DNA of 64,000 nt from Adiantum capillus-veneris (Eukaryota > Streptophyta > Polypodiopsida > Polypodiales > Pteridaceae), in contig CM043944.1 of the NCBI GenBank assembly GCA_014529385.2, positions 93,221,476 to 93,285,475 of the forward strand. The letters are read 5' to 3'. A program made the position numbers and the translations under genes. Positions within the stretch are counted from its first letter, which is position 1. Each line of letters starts with the position of its first letter. Below the pieces are notes generated by a model. It was not told the origin of the DNA, ran no database searches, and saw nothing but the letters and a program-made list of their open reading frames with translations. Below, piece by piece: positions 31,600 to 43,272 of the stretch.

Positions 31600-32110
31600 A
31601 GGAAGAATTCACTTTTCTTTTGGTTGAAAAAAGCTTGTTCTCCCTCAGTGCTTGAAAAATCACTTGGAGATGTTTCTTGTGTTCCTCCAAGGACTTTGAG
31701 TAGATGATGATATCATCAACCAATGAACTTGCGGTCTGAATATTTTCTCCATCAAATGATTGAATGTGGCCGGTGCATTGGTCAAGCCAAAAGGCATCAC
31801 TAGATACTCATAAAGACCAAACGTTGTACGAAAAACGGTCTTTAGGATATCTTCATCCACTACTTATTGATGATAGCCACTTTTAAGGTCAATCCTACTG
31901 AAGTAGGTAGAGACTTGTAGCTTATCAAACATATCTTCTACTTGAGGAATGGGAAATATGTTTTTGATAGTGATATGGTTTAGTACTCGATAGTCCACAC
32001 ACATACCGTATGTACCATCTTTCTTTTGCATTTAAAAGGACTGGAGAACAAAAGGGAGAGGAGCTAGGCCTCACCATCCCTTTGTCTACCAATTCTTGTA
32101 CTTGCCTCAT
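31600..32110 (-). pseudogene. pol: Chromovirus reverse transcriptase
   Basis: MRQVQELVDKGMVRPSSSPFCSPVLL opens the palm (quoted in two parts: MRQVQELVDKGMVRPS, SPFCSPVLL). Then YVCGL, and in a shifted phase SRIDLKSGYHQ (first catalytic Asp kept), [24 protein letters not shown], and, shifted again, [18 protein letters not shown] with the xxDD box intact. At least three frameshifts and a stop after YHQ. A short duplication, GAGATAATATGACCTAAG-like, lies near 31531-31590. Confidence 0.85.
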
Positions 32111-32192
32111 GATCTCCTCTTGTTGAGCTTGGGAAACTCGATAAGGAGGCTTGTTAGGCGGTGAGCTTCCTGGTAGGAGCTCAATTCGATGG

Positions 32193-32750
32193 TCATCGTC
32201 CCCTCATTTTGGACGGTAAGTCCATAGGGATATCATCAATAAAAACATCTTGGAATCCATTTAGAAAATTAGACAAGTCTAACTCTTCTTGATTCCTACC
32301 ATTTTCATTTGATAAATCATTAGCGTCATTAGTGGCTTGTTTGACAAAAATCATGTACGCAAAAATCAAGCTTTTCATTGACTTATCAAAAGCCAATGAA
32401 TTTACAAGTGGTATAGTATGACTAGACTCATTAGCATCTATATACATGCTCTTTTCCCTATAGTTGGCAACCATGCAGTTGAACAATGGTGCCTCTAGGA
32501 TAGCATCCTCATGTTGGAGAGGAGATATGAGAAAGTATTCTTTGTCGACATAGCTTTGGACATGCAGCCTCAAATTTCCAATCAAGGGAGTAACGGAGGC
32601 TTGCTATCCCTTGAAATATGCGCCGATAGTTACAGTATCTCCCATCTCAAAAGCTTGAATGCCCAACTTGGTGGCCAACTCCATTGATATGAAGTTGTGA
32701 GTAGAGCTAGACTCACAAACAAAAATGAAGGCATCATGTTCCCTTACCTT
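32193..32750 (-). pseudogene. Chromovirus aspartic protease
   Basis: Minus strand: FIFVCESSSTHNFISMELA (about 32680-32735), where families of this type have DSGATHNFIS, so the catalytic Asp appears as Glu and the Gly as Ser. FEMGDTVTIGAYF follows, then LRLHVQSYVDKEYFLISPL and HEDAILEAPLFNCMVA, a degraded ILGxPW closing box. The region continues into the linker before RT (NFLNGFQDVFIDDIP). The copy at 38132-38494 on the plus strand has the same block with ILGAPWFDC better preserved. Confidence 0.75.
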
Positions 32751-34024
32751 TCCCAAGCATAGAAGAGAGGTGATCCTTTGTAATGAGCATCCTCTTTTGG
32801 AGCTTCAATGGTGGAAGCTCTAGCAGTCTCACTGCGGGCATTTCTTTTGGGGCAAGAATGATAGCCATGTCCTTGCTCCCCACACGGAAAACACTTAAGG
32901 TCCTTGCGAAAAGCTTCAAGCTCTTCAGGAGAGAGTTTGTTTTTTACCTTTGTAAACTCCCTTTTCCTTGGACCGATTATTGTTGTTGTTGTTATTGGAA
33001 TCGCCTTGGGAAGAATTTCGGGCACTGGTTTATCCCTTTCTATCACTTTTGTCTTTGTTTTCCATGGGCTTGAAATTCTGTCTAGCCCCTTGTTGGAAAT
33101 TGATGCGGGAGGCAACCATGGTGTGGTGGATTACTTTGGTGATAGAGCCATGTGATTGAGAGTTAACATACTTGGTCATTTCTTCAGGTAATCCCGCAAA
33201 GCATTGTTGCTTTTGCTCGGCAAAATCTATCTTTTAAAAGACGGTAGCCTTGAGATGTAAATCCCAAAACTTCTCCCCACATATTTGCGAATAGACTCAT
33301 CGGAGAGAAGCTTCAAACTGCACCATTCGGTAAGTACTTTGTCCTTTGCATTGCTTGCAAGGAATTGCTTCATGATTGAAACTCGTAGAGTTTTCCATGT
33401 CTTTTGGGTTTCACCATTTCCATGAAGGCTAGCCCACCATTCACGAGCTGATTTCTGGAAGTGCAAAGCTACATGTTGTAGCTTGGAGGACTCCGTGAAG
33501 CCCTCGTCTCCAAAGGCCGCATCAAATTGTTGGATGAAGGCCAATACTTTGTTGGTGGCACCAAAGGTTCCATCATAGGTGAGAAAAGAGATACACTTTT
33601 CTCACTCTTTGAACTTTTTGTGCTTTTGTGACCTTCACCATGCAGGGTATGATTTGCAATGTCCTCCCCTCTTGTATTCTCTAGGAGAATAGCCATAGCT
33701 TTCATCGAAAGAGGAGGAAGGTGAAGAAGAATGAGAAGAGGGTGACCTCTTTCTTGACCTTTTCCTCCATTATTTCCTCTATTCCCTTTCAGAGTGATGA
33801 GGAGAAGGATTGTGTGTCGATCGTTTCCTCTTGGGAGGAGTTAGAGATCGTCTAGACCATCTTCTTTGTGGAGCCACATCTTCAGAGGAACTTAGGGATT
33901 CATTACTTTCTTGTTCTTTGGATTCCTCCTCTTGTATGGGAGAGAGTCTTCTTTTGGGGGTCCTTGGGGGGTTCACTTTGTGTAAAACTATGGTATCACG
34001 TGCGTTCAAGACATGTTTGTACAA
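32744..34024 (-). pseudogene. gag: Chromovirus gag
   Basis: One phase from 34024 with several stops. An Arg/Ser/Pro-rich N-terminus (RRWSRRSLTPPKRKRS) precedes the capsid-like part AFIQQFDAAFGDEGF...SAREWWASLHG...TWKTLRVSIMKQFL (33290-33540). After a linker comes the CCHC knuckle CFPCGEQGHGYHSC (about 32855-32895). A leftward continuation leads into the protease. Gag would assemble the particle. The related plus-strand fragment at 37799 shares the FIQQFD.AFGDE block. Confidence 0.85.
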
Positions 34025-34763
34025 CCCCTTATTTGTGAATTTTGTTAAGAATATAATGTACCCTTTTCTTTTAAAATCTGTAAGTTTTTTTAAAATTTGA
34101 AAAATTAATACCCTTTTGTATATATATTTTTGTAGGTTTCAAGAACTTTAAATACCCTTCTGTTGAACTCACTTGATAGGTTACATTTTTATTAGGTGAC
34201 CTCCCCGGGTGGGGGTCTCATCAAGAGGCCTCCTAAGCTCTCTCTCCTCTTGGAGAGGAAGGGAAATCCCATAAGCACGAAGTTGTTGGGTGAGCAACTT
34301 TGTCTTGCAAAGCAGGGTTGCCCATAGTTTGCTATTGCAACCTGGTAACAAGATAATTGACAAACATGGGGGCATCATCATTAGCACCTTCATGTGAAAA
34401 ATCAAAGTTACAATGTTCATTCTACTCTCTTAGCCTTTGAAAATCAACACTTAAGTATCTACACCCATGACTCGAATTTGTTAATTATAGAGGGTAGTGG
34501 AGTGGGTCTAACATAGCAGAATTGCCGAGGGATAGATCCTTTTGGACTTCTCATGGCTCAAAAATGGTAAAGCCGTACACAAGTCTAAAAAGACTCCATT
34601 ATTAAGACCAAAGCTCTCGATGTGTGCACCATATCCCACATAGTGGGCTCAATAAAACCAATAATAGATCCCAGTCCCACTTACTCTAATATAATTAACA
34701 AAATCAAAAATTAATAGGCTACTTAATGACCTCTCTTCTTTAGCAAGAAAAGAGAAACCAAAT
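34025..34763 (-). other. Chromovirus 5' leader
   Basis: AT-rich leader between PBS and gag. An open segment (34181-34420) has no recognised domain. Confidence 0.5.
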
Positions 34764-34776
34764 GCTCTCATACCAA
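34764..34776 (-). promoter_or_regulatory. Primer binding site (initiator Met tRNA type)
   Basis: On the minus strand TTGGTATGAGAGC directly follows the LTR end TTACA; the common plant PBS is TGGTATCAGAGC. Confidence 0.8.
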
Positions 34777-35458
34777 TGTAATGGAAATGGCCTATGAACT
34801 TTGAGAATAGAGGAATTAAGAGAATTAGAGTGAGCATTTTTGTGAGATTACTTTGAGAACAAAGAGGGTGAACTTAATTGATGGTAGCAACATAAACATA
34901 GTACTTAATTAACTTGGCGTGAACAATACTTTTGCAAGAGAGAGTGTTAGAGAACATGACAATAGTTGAGGATCTGATTTACGGTCCCCTCTCCAAAATG
35001 CGTTTGTATTAAGATTCTCCCATTAAGAGAGACTTGGTACAATAAAATGTTTGTGTTTCTTGTGACCTAGGTGATGCAATGAAGATGGAAAGCTTCATGC
35101 ATCACGTGCATAACAGAAACTTTGCAAAAAGCATTACCTATAAGTTAGGGAAGAGGAAGAAGAATCATTCATAGGAGAAAGAAATAGTTCCTCACTTATC
35201 ATCACTCTTCTTCCTCAGCATAGCATAATAGCATATTAATGAAGATGAAGAAGATGGCAAGCTTAAGCATTGAAGCATGGCTCTTGGTTGGATTTGCATT
35301 CCATAGCCAAAAGTGTTGGTGTAGGTTCTCAACTTCTCAACAATCTTGGAGAAAGAGATGGAGCTCTTGCACTTTGCACTTCACACAATGAGAGTGTGTG
35401 TGTGTGTGTGTGTGTGGTGGGGGGGGGGAGTATAGCCCCTCTCATGCTCGGTCCACCC

Positions 35459-35516
<58 letters not shown>

Positions 35517-36189
35517 TGTATTATTTAATTATGTCATTTGTACATGTGTCCTCTTTTTCCTCTTTGAGATAAAGAACTAATTATTTATTTTTATGCATCT
35601 AAATTTTTATTGGACCCCTTTAAAGCCTATCCAATAGGATTAAAGCATATCACGAAGGCCACTTGTGGAGGATCTTGACATGTGTCTTTTATGCTTCTTA
35701 AGATATCATGTTTAGATTGAACACTTCAAGCACCTAGTCATTTAAGCATGAAAATTGTTTATGCCTCTTGAGAGATCATCTTTGAGTTGAAACTTAGTCA
35801 TTTAAGCATGAGAAGCACCTCAATATTGGGAAAGGTTTCCACAAACACCTTAAGCACCTTAGCTAGTAAGCCGACAAGAACCTCATGCTTGGGTGGGATT
35901 CTCACCTCAAGGTCAACCCTAGCTTGCCTAAGGTCAAAGGAATTTTCAACACTAAATTTTGGAGGTCTTTAATGAAGCTAACCCTAAGGTCTTGAAGCTC
36001 CATTAGGTAGCATTTCTCTTTAACATACCATCTCTTATTTGGACCCCTTTAACCTTGGCCCTGTGTTCAAACAGATCCATAAGCACATGTCTATATTCTG
36101 ACCCTTGTTCCCGTTTATTCTCCCACATTAAATGATCAGTTTAATATGAGAAAATCATTTGGTTAGGTTAGATATTAGACTTTATGACA
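34777..36189 (-). repeat. Chromovirus 5' LTR
   Basis: On the minus strand TGTCATAAAGTC...CCATTACA, 1413 bp. It carries the compound microsatellite: GT 35394-35416, G run to 35428, CT 35459-35511. Confidence 0.9.
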
Positions 36190-36593
36190 CGCCGACAAGC
36201 CCTCCCCATTTTGTGTAGAGGAGAGGTTCCCATCCCCCCACTAGCGACAACGCTAGTGGTGGGGGGGTTGTCTTCATAAGAGAGAGGAAGAGAGAACCTA
36301 TGAAAATGACTCACACACCAAATGGAAATGTCCATACGTGCAAAGGCAAAAAGTGATTAGACACATCTTTTATAAGGGAGTTAGTAAAGCTTCTTATTGG
36401 GCTTCTTTACTGCTTGTGAAAGGAGAAGCAAGTCTTTTGCACAAAGGAAGACTACACATGGTTTTTTAACAAGATCAATCTATCCATACCAATTCTCAAG
36501 TATTGTTTTCCCTTACCCCCTTTCTATTCAAGTTCTTTGTTGCTCTCCGATGCTGCTAGTGTGTGTGCATGTACCCCTGGGCTATTTGTGTTT

Positions 36594-36679
<86 letters not shown>

Positions 36680-36959
36680 AATAAGATCGACAATGGTTTG
36701 GGGTGTATGTGAGTTGATAGGGCTAAAGTGCTTGATTTATGGAGCATGTGGTATTTTCATATATGCAATTGGGTCTAGATATCCCAACATTTTCAATCCA
36801 ACCATCAATTTTAGAATGATTGACAATACTGATGTTGATTTGTGTACCCAATTGTTTAAACATAGCCCTCCAAAACTAACTATTAAACTTGGGATCACAA
36901 TCACTCACATTATTGTTGAGAAATCCGTAGAACCTGTACAAATTGTCAACAGATAAGCT
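36190..36959. other. Right flank of chromovirus: hairpin and GA microsatellite
   Basis: No gene seen. A hairpin CCCCCCACTAGCG-ACAA-CGCTAGTGGTGGGGGG spans 36234-36267. (GA)n is at 36595-36677. The stretch 36690-36790 resembles 26860-26970. Confidence 0.6.
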
Positions 36960-37798
36960 AACTAACTTTGGAGTTTAATTGTGGACTTCGTTGGAATAAA
37001 GTTGCAAAGTTTAGTCATTCAATCTTGTACCACCCTTACCGAGTCATGACCTCATATAGTGGTTGGTAAACCCACATTGAAACCCGTAGAGATACATTCC
37101 CATTTACCATTAGAAATCTCCAATGGATGCAAGCAATTTCCTACTTTTAGGTGATTTTCTCTATTCACTTGACATTTTTGGCAATGGAATTCATAGTCTT
37201 GAACATTCCTATGTAGACTTGGTGAGTAAAATTGTCATCGTTTGAGTGCATAAGTTTTCTTTGATGCCCATTCCTGAAAGATTTGGTGTTGAAAGTTTAC
37301 ATTTGTTGATACACAAACTCTCCCCTTGTGGAGTAGGTCCCCATCGTCTATGGAAAAATTCTTCCATCTTTGCAACTCATCTCTCAAACGAGGAGAATTG
37401 GGAGCGGAGGAAAAAGACACACTACTAGCATTAGAGTGAGAAGGATCCCTCATTTTCACATGGCTTCACACTTTTGAGTATGTTTCATCATGCTCATATT
37501 TTCCCTTTGAAGATTCCAAAAACTCAATTCAAAGCTCTGTGAAGGGAAGAGAGTTGATCTCAAGCATACAGCTAAGAGAATTAGCTATCACATTGTATCA
37601 TCCTTACGATACTAGAGGTTTGCATTATACTCCTGAAGAATATCAACCCACCTGGCCTTTTGACCCTTCAAATTGGTTCATTGTGTAAATCATTTTATAC
37701 TTTCAAGGTCAAACACAACCTCAAACTAAGCCCCACACAAATAAATTTTCCATGTTTTCAAAGAAAACACTATTGCATAGAGTTCTTGTTTGTAGGAA
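36960..37798 (-). pseudogene. Chromovirus RNase H and integrase fragment (minus)
   Basis: Minus strand: SYKQELYAIVFSLKTWKIYL near 37740-37798 is RNase H. LQRWKNFSIDDGDLLHKGRV (about 37310-37370) is the pre-integrase region. NVQDYEFHCQKCQVNR is the CxxC half of the zinc module, and LHPLEISNGKWEC with GFNVGLPTTI begins the core, where the usual MDF catalytic Asp has become Asn. Stops are frequent. It ends abruptly at both sides. Confidence 0.7.
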
Positions 37799-38494
37799 GT
37801 GTTAGCTTTGATCCAACAATTTGACATGGCTTTTGGAGATGAAGATTTCTCAAAATCTTCAAAGCTCCAAAATGTTTCCATGCATTTCCAAACTCGTCAT
37901 TGGTGGGCAAGTCTACATGCTCAAGGAGGCTCTAAAACCATGGAAAGCTTTGATGATTTCTATTATGAAGCAATTTCTTGCAAGTGATGCCAAAGATGAA
38001 GTCCTCGCGGAATGACAAAGCTTGAAGATGGCCCTATATGAGTCTATTCAAAAGTATGTAGATAAGTTGGCTCTACCCACAAATTCATTTTTTTTGAGCT
38101 AGCTACTAAGCTAAGGATTTATGACTTTGAGATGGGATATGTAGTACAAGCAGATGGAGCTTTTAAAGGCCGAGAGGCCTTAGTCATTCCATTGATTGGG
38201 AAGCTAAGGCATGTGCAAAGCTATGTTGACAAAGAAGATTTCTTCATCTCTCCACTCAAGAATGAAGATGTTATCCTAGGGGCACCATGGTTTGATTGCA
38301 TGGTTGCCACTATGAAGTTTCCTAAGATAGAATTCCACTTTTCCTATAGAGTCAAGGATGTGTCACTTGATGTAAACAATGCGGGAAACACTATACCACT
38401 TGTACAAACTCAAACTTTAGAAAAAGTAATGAGAAGTTCTCTTTCTTTCTACATGGTGTTAGCAGTCAAGCCAGCCGGGCACCCTTCAAGTTGA
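37799..38494 (+). pseudogene. Chromovirus gag and protease fragment (plus)
   Basis: ALIQQFDMAFGDEDFSKSSKLQ begins at 37802 (quoted in part: QQFDMAFGDEDF) and HWWASLHAQGGS follows, matching the gag at 33290-33540. The sequence then jumps to STHKFIFFELATKL, FEMGYVVQADGAF and a protease half, VDKEDFFISPL, DVILGAPWFDCMVA (38132-38494). The gag C-terminus, zinc knuckle and DSGA box are missing, so an internal deletion of several hundred bases is likely. It is joined head-to-head with the minus fragment at 37798. Confidence 0.75.
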
Positions 38495-39359
38495 CCCCTT
38501 CTTCCTTAGGCCTAAAATTTCAATGTACTCTCATCCTTTTTTCAAAAAGCCTTGTAATTATTTTGATAATCTTTGATTGAAAGATGGACAAGCTGTGAGA
38601 AGCTGAGGGTAAAATCTGTAATGGTTATGAGTCTAGTACGGTCGGCCACTAGCCAAGAGAGCCCTAGGTATAAAGTCTAAGTGGGAAAGGAGGAAGCATT
38701 ATCAAGTTTTGAAGAGTTCAAAGCGTACGGCTAAAAGTGATTTTTCCCTACAACTTGTAACCCACATATCTTGAGTTGTGGTAATGATATTTCAATTTTG
38801 AAACTTGCAATGTGCTTCTTATTTGATGCTCTTTCATTCAAGTATGCTCATTGTTGATTCTATTGATTTGTGACTACAAGTTAGAAGGTTGAATTTGCTG
38901 ATTTGAGTGTCTTAACGAGTGTTTTGGACATTTTGACTATAGGAGAATGTCCCTAGACCCTAGCGCGACCTATCTGATGTGTTTTGTTGTTGTTTTTGAG
39001 ACCTAAATTATGATGGATTGTGATTTTGGTACCTTCTTGAAATGCGAGCAAACTTAGTAGGATAGTGTCAGTAAGTGCCCTTGAGCTTCTCCTAAAGTTT
39101 TGTAGCATTTGGACTCCGTTCGAGTGCTGAAATGGATTGATGATTGAGTACGGTGACGTAGGACATAAGTACGTTGTCAAATTCAGGAGCGAGAGTTTTC
39201 CATGTGTTAGGTATTGAGTTATTCTGTCAGCTCACTTCTTTGAGTTTGAAAACCTTAAAGAGTCTTTGTGCCCCATCCGAGTCACTTCCCCAAGTATTGA
39301 CATTATGTTAGTGCCAAAAAGTTATGCTATAGGTGTTGTTAGGAGTTTTTTGGAAGAAG
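38495..39359 (+). other. LTR-like gene-free sequence
   Basis: No gene. GGTATAAAGTC near 38669 looks like a TATA box, and T-rich processing-like runs precede it. It follows a truncated gag-protease fragment, so part may be a solo or displaced LTR. No second copy was found. Confidence 0.35.
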
Positions 39360-40367
39360 TGATTGCACATATGTACATACACATGCCTGGTGCATCAAAT
39401 AGAGGATTGCCCATTTTCCAGAGCAAGGTGGTTACGTGGGGCCCACATGTGTACATTTAGGACAGCGTGTACATAGTACATCGATTTTCATTATCAACAG
39501 TACCAGTGTGTTTTTTCTATAATAATGAGGAGTTGGTAGCATGTAAAACTTCTCGAGGAAGCTATCCGCGGACCAACGCCATGAGGTAAGCAAGTGTGTC
39601 CAAATGGCATCCAGTGGCGTCAGGAGGTCGAATGGGGTCAATACTTGCATGTGGTTTAGTGAGGACACAACGTGGGTGTTTTCTTGTGATGATTATGCTG
39701 AAAGGTCATCATTAGGACTATATTTGGGGACCACTTCACGTGGTTGCGGGATGCATTATTGAAAAAAGTTGAGTGCCAGGTGTGCGGATGGATGTAGAAG
39801 GGTGACAAAAATGCACTGCGTGGCAAGTTTTTGGCTTGTTCGGGGTCTGTTTGAGGTTAACTAAAAGGCCAAAGGTGCCCAAGGAATAAAGTGAAGTGTG
39901 GACACTGAAAAACCTGAGAAAAAGGCCAGCAAAACATGGAGAGAATTGTTTTTGGAGCCTGCTTTGGCCATAAACTGCTCATCCGAGGTTGGATTTGAGC
40001 GCTTTGATATTGTAGAATGGGGTTTCTGGCTGCTCCAAATGCAATGGCACTGTCCATTTTGCCAAATTCCTCACTTTATCCTGCTGTTTTGACTGTGTAA
40101 GTTTCTCCTGTGTGAGCGAAGCCTCTGTTCAAATTTGTGATTGTATCTGGCATATTTCATCCATATTGTGTGAGCTATTTGCCCCATTGGTGTTGGCCCA
40201 AGCTCAATTGTATCTAAACATAAGAAATCTCTCTCTTTTGAGCTAAGTTTTTTTTTTGTGTGTGTGTCTCTGTGTTGAGTGGGCAAATGGATAGTCTCTC
40301 TCCTCTCACTCCATCGGTGTGTTCCTTGTCTCGGCCAGGTGGGTTGTGTAAGCCGAGTGGTGTCCCA

Positions 40368-40427
<60 letters not shown>

Positions 40428-40489
40428 CATCCCAAGAGTGTGTGTCGGGTCATTATAGAGGTGTTGTGTGTGTTTCCATCTTGCTCACA
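39360..40489 (+). repeat. Tat-like element 5' LTR
   Basis: TGATTGCACAT...TTGCTCACA, 1130 bp. It contains (GT)n at 40371-40425, which is much shorter in the 3' LTR (about 52642-52656). Confidence 0.9.
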
Positions 40490-41518
40490 TCCTTTTGGTG
40501 TCCCCACGGAGGATCTTCTTCGAGTACATTCAACTTTGGGAGTAAAGATTGCAGATTATAGGCTACAGGGATTGGTACAGGTATAGGTGATTCATACAGG
40601 TACAGGTAGCTAGAGTAGAGTGATACACTAGCAAGTGGGAGTCACTTGCAGTTGCTGTGGGTATGCATCAATTGGCGCATGTTTGAGCGCATTGTCTTGT
40701 ATTGTACATTACTTGTGGATACTGCCATTGTACGCCTTTGTGGAGCCATACTTGGTTTTATTGGGCAGTCCTAGCCATTTCTGAGACTTGGTTTGGAAGA
40801 TAGTCATTTCTGAGACTTGACTATACGAGATTTGCATTAGCTTTCATGAGAGGGTCGATAGCGTGAGGTTTTATTTAGCTGGGGGATTCTCAAATGTGAG
40901 ATCCTTTCGGTGATACAGGTGGCTGGAGCACCCTTTTTGTGACCTCACCATAGGCTATGTACTAGTGATTCCTACTTGATGCTCGGGTTCTATTGTTGGC
41001 AGGTTATGCATACATATATAGTCTATATTTTGGGTTCTTACTGCTCTACTTCCGGGGAAACTTTGCCAAAATTTTTACAACTTGTGATGGCTGGTTTTTT
41101 GGTCTTTTGAGCCATTTGTGCTATTATGCTACTGAAATTCTCGCAAAATCAGAGGATAAGTCAAGTGTGCCTTCTTGGGAGCTGCATGGTTGGCTTTAAT
41201 GGATGATCAAAACGGACTTTAGTTCACTCCTTTTCATTTTGCACAAAGAATCTAGATAGATGTTAATGTGTCCAGGAAGATTTTTTCCAGCAGCACATAG
41301 TCTTTATGTTCGGGCCAAGAAGATTAAGAGAGATACGGGAATCCCCTTTGCTTGTTATAATTTCGATGATTAACTATGAAAACTCATTTGATGTGCATGT
41401 GTTTGTCCTTATCTAAAGACGAGCTCCATTGAAGTTTCTGGGGATTGAGTAAGTAAAAAGTTTGGGTTCTTGCAAGTGTGTTAGAGGGGGTTCTCAAAGC
41501 ATTGAAACTTGGGTAGCC
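40490..41518 (+). other. Tat-like element PBS region and leader
   Basis: TGGTGTCCCCACGGAGGATC begins at 40497, seven bases after the LTR, and is the best PBS candidate; the matching tRNA is not identified. The leader holds short TACAGGTA-type repeats near 40574-40612 and no convincing gene before the gag ATG at 41519. Confidence 0.5.
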
Positions 41519-42702
41519 ATGGCTTTCTCTTATCCAGAATTTCATGGAAGAAGTGATGAAGATGTGGAAGACTTTTTGGAAAAGATGGAGGTTGCCTGCA
41601 TTAGCAACCGGATTCATGATCCTGCACAAATGTTACGTCTTCTCCAGATTTGTTTGAAGAGTGATGCACGAGTTTGGTCCAAAGCATTTGAAGAGGAGTT
41701 GTGTGCGGTTGATCCACCTGTGAGATTAAGTTTGGACAATCTAAGGCATGGATTGGAAGTCGAGTTTGTAAAGACAGAAGATTCTGATAAAGTGTGGCAA
41801 GAAGTACAGGGTTTGGTACAAAGGGAAGGTGAGCCAGTAGATGCGTACATACGTAAGTTTTCAATGTCATGGGAGCAAATGTGCAAGGCCTTAGCACCAC
41901 AGGTACCTCCACTGACATGCTGAAGAAGGACAGGTTCTTGGATGGTCTTTGGGAGAATATACGTTGGAGAGTGGAGCTAAAGAAGCCTAGGATATATGAA
42001 GATGCACTAGAGGTAGCGAGGAACAAAGAGTGGAAGCTGAGAAGAATGATACAGCTAGGAGTAGAGTCTTTGCCCAGGAGGTCTGAGTTTCAGCCTATGG
42101 ATTCTTTGCAAGGTCGCATGCCAGGGGTTCATCATGAACCAGTGGTTTCTGTTACTCCTTAGGTTATGACAGCAGTGGTCACTACAGGAGTGCAAGATGA
42201 TGGGCAAAGGCAAGACATGAGGCAAGTGGTAGATTTAATGAAGAATCTCAGCTTAAACATGCTAGGTAATGTGGGAAATAATCGAGGTCGGGGGAGGTTT
42301 GCAAATCAGCCAGGAGGTGAAGAAAAACCCAGGAATGGTGTTGGACAAAGCAATGGTAGAGTCTGGAGGCAGACACCCACGTGTTATAATTGTGGAGAGT
42401 TGGGACACATCAGCCTGCAATGTGATAAGCCACCAAGGATGGGGGGAGACATGTATCCATTGCCAAGGCAAGTGCTAACCAGGTCCAATGATTATGGCAT
42501 TGAAATTAAGGGAGAAAAAGGAACCAATGGATTAACCCAAGAGGAAAAGGGAAAGACAAAAGTGATAAGTGTGATCACTTTGGAGAACGGAGCAAAGCTA
42601 GAGGATACATTAGTGATGCCTATTGGGAAGAGGACCACACAGGATAAGGAAGGAAGAAGTGCCCCAGGTCCAAGTAAGCAGAAGTGCCCCAGGTCCAAGT
42701 AA
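41519..42702 (+). pseudogene. gag: Tat-like element gag
   Basis: Starts MAFSYPEFHGRSDEDVEDFL at 41519. The capsid-like region follows (ICLKSDARVWSKAFEEEL, VQREGEPVDAYIRKF). One frameshift near 41880 leads to LKKDRFLDGLWENIRW and RNKEWKLRRM, and a stop at 42163 precedes the nucleic-acid-binding part with the CCHC knuckle CYNCGELGHISLQC (about 42382-42423). A tandem repeat of roughly 23 bp (GAAGTGCCCCAGGTCCAAGT twice, 42657-42702) shifts the frame and creates the terminal stop. It is otherwise well preserved, with three lesions. Confidence 0.85.
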
Positions 42703-43268
42703 GAAGAAAGGAAAGAGCCATGAAGACGAGGATATCAAGGCCAAGAGGAAAAGAAGGGCTCGTCGCAAGTTTCATATTTCAGATTTTCCACTAGGGGATG
42801 GGCAATTAAGTTTTGACTTGAAGGAGGATCTCACAAGCAGGAAAGCAGATGTTACTTTTGGACATCTTATAGAGATGGTGCCTAAGCTAAAGCGACAGCG
42901 AAAGAGGATGGTTAACCCAATGGAGAAAGAACAAGAGAGAGGTTCAGTGAAGGTGTTGGAGATGGATGAGCTACCAGAAATTTGTCCAATAGTAGATGTG
43001 TGGCACAAAAAGAAACAATATGGGACAAGGTTATGTTGATGGCGGAGCCCAAATATGTGTCATAACACACTCATGTGTTCAGAAGATGGGTCTTACAGTG
43101 ACTGGGTGTCAGGCTTTCAGATCAGATTGGCAAACCATCAAAAAGTAAAATGTTTGGGTGTTGTAAAGAGCTTAGAAGTGGAGGTGTATGATGCAAAGGT
43201 GTTGGTTGATTTTCATGTGATGCCAGCGAGGTTGGGAGCATATCCTATTATATTGGGTAGACATGGTT
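42703..43268 (+). pseudogene. Tat-like element protease, 5' part
   Basis: A Lys/Arg-rich linker (KAKRKRRARRKFHI) and KADVTFGHLIEMVP precede the active-site box YVDGGAQICVIT (about 43032-43068), where the usual TG is GG. After a shift near 43120, KCLGVVKSLEVEVYDAKVLVDFHVMPA and YPIILGR (quoted: VKSLEVEVYDAKVL, YPIILGR) give the flap and closing box. The coding sequence is then interrupted at the ACGT of PWLR by a 4.8-kb element. The rest is at 48040. Confidence 0.8.
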
Positions 43269-43272
43269 ACGT
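43269..43272. repeat. Target site duplication ACGT, left copy
   Basis: Matches 48040-48043. Joining across the insert restores the RPWLRAMGAV reading apart from one missing base. Confidence 0.8.

Larger units (their letters stand above)
27571..36189 (-). mobile_element. Complete chromovirus-type Ty3/gypsy element
   Basis: LTRs 27571-29111 (3') and 34777-36189 (5') are close copies. PBS 34764-34776 and a PPT beside the 3' LTR define the internal region 29112-34776. Order on the minus strand: gag, zinc knuckle, protease, RT, RNase H, integrase, chromodomain-like tail. Flanks GGCCG (27566-27570) and CGCCG (36190-36194) differ at one of 5 bp, consistent with an ageing target duplication. Genes are broken by stops and shifts. 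Confidence 0.9.

Noticed and set aside
41601-42026. Minus-strand ORF of 141 codons
   Set aside because: Antisense shadow of the Tat-like gag, which shows family motifs on the plus strand.
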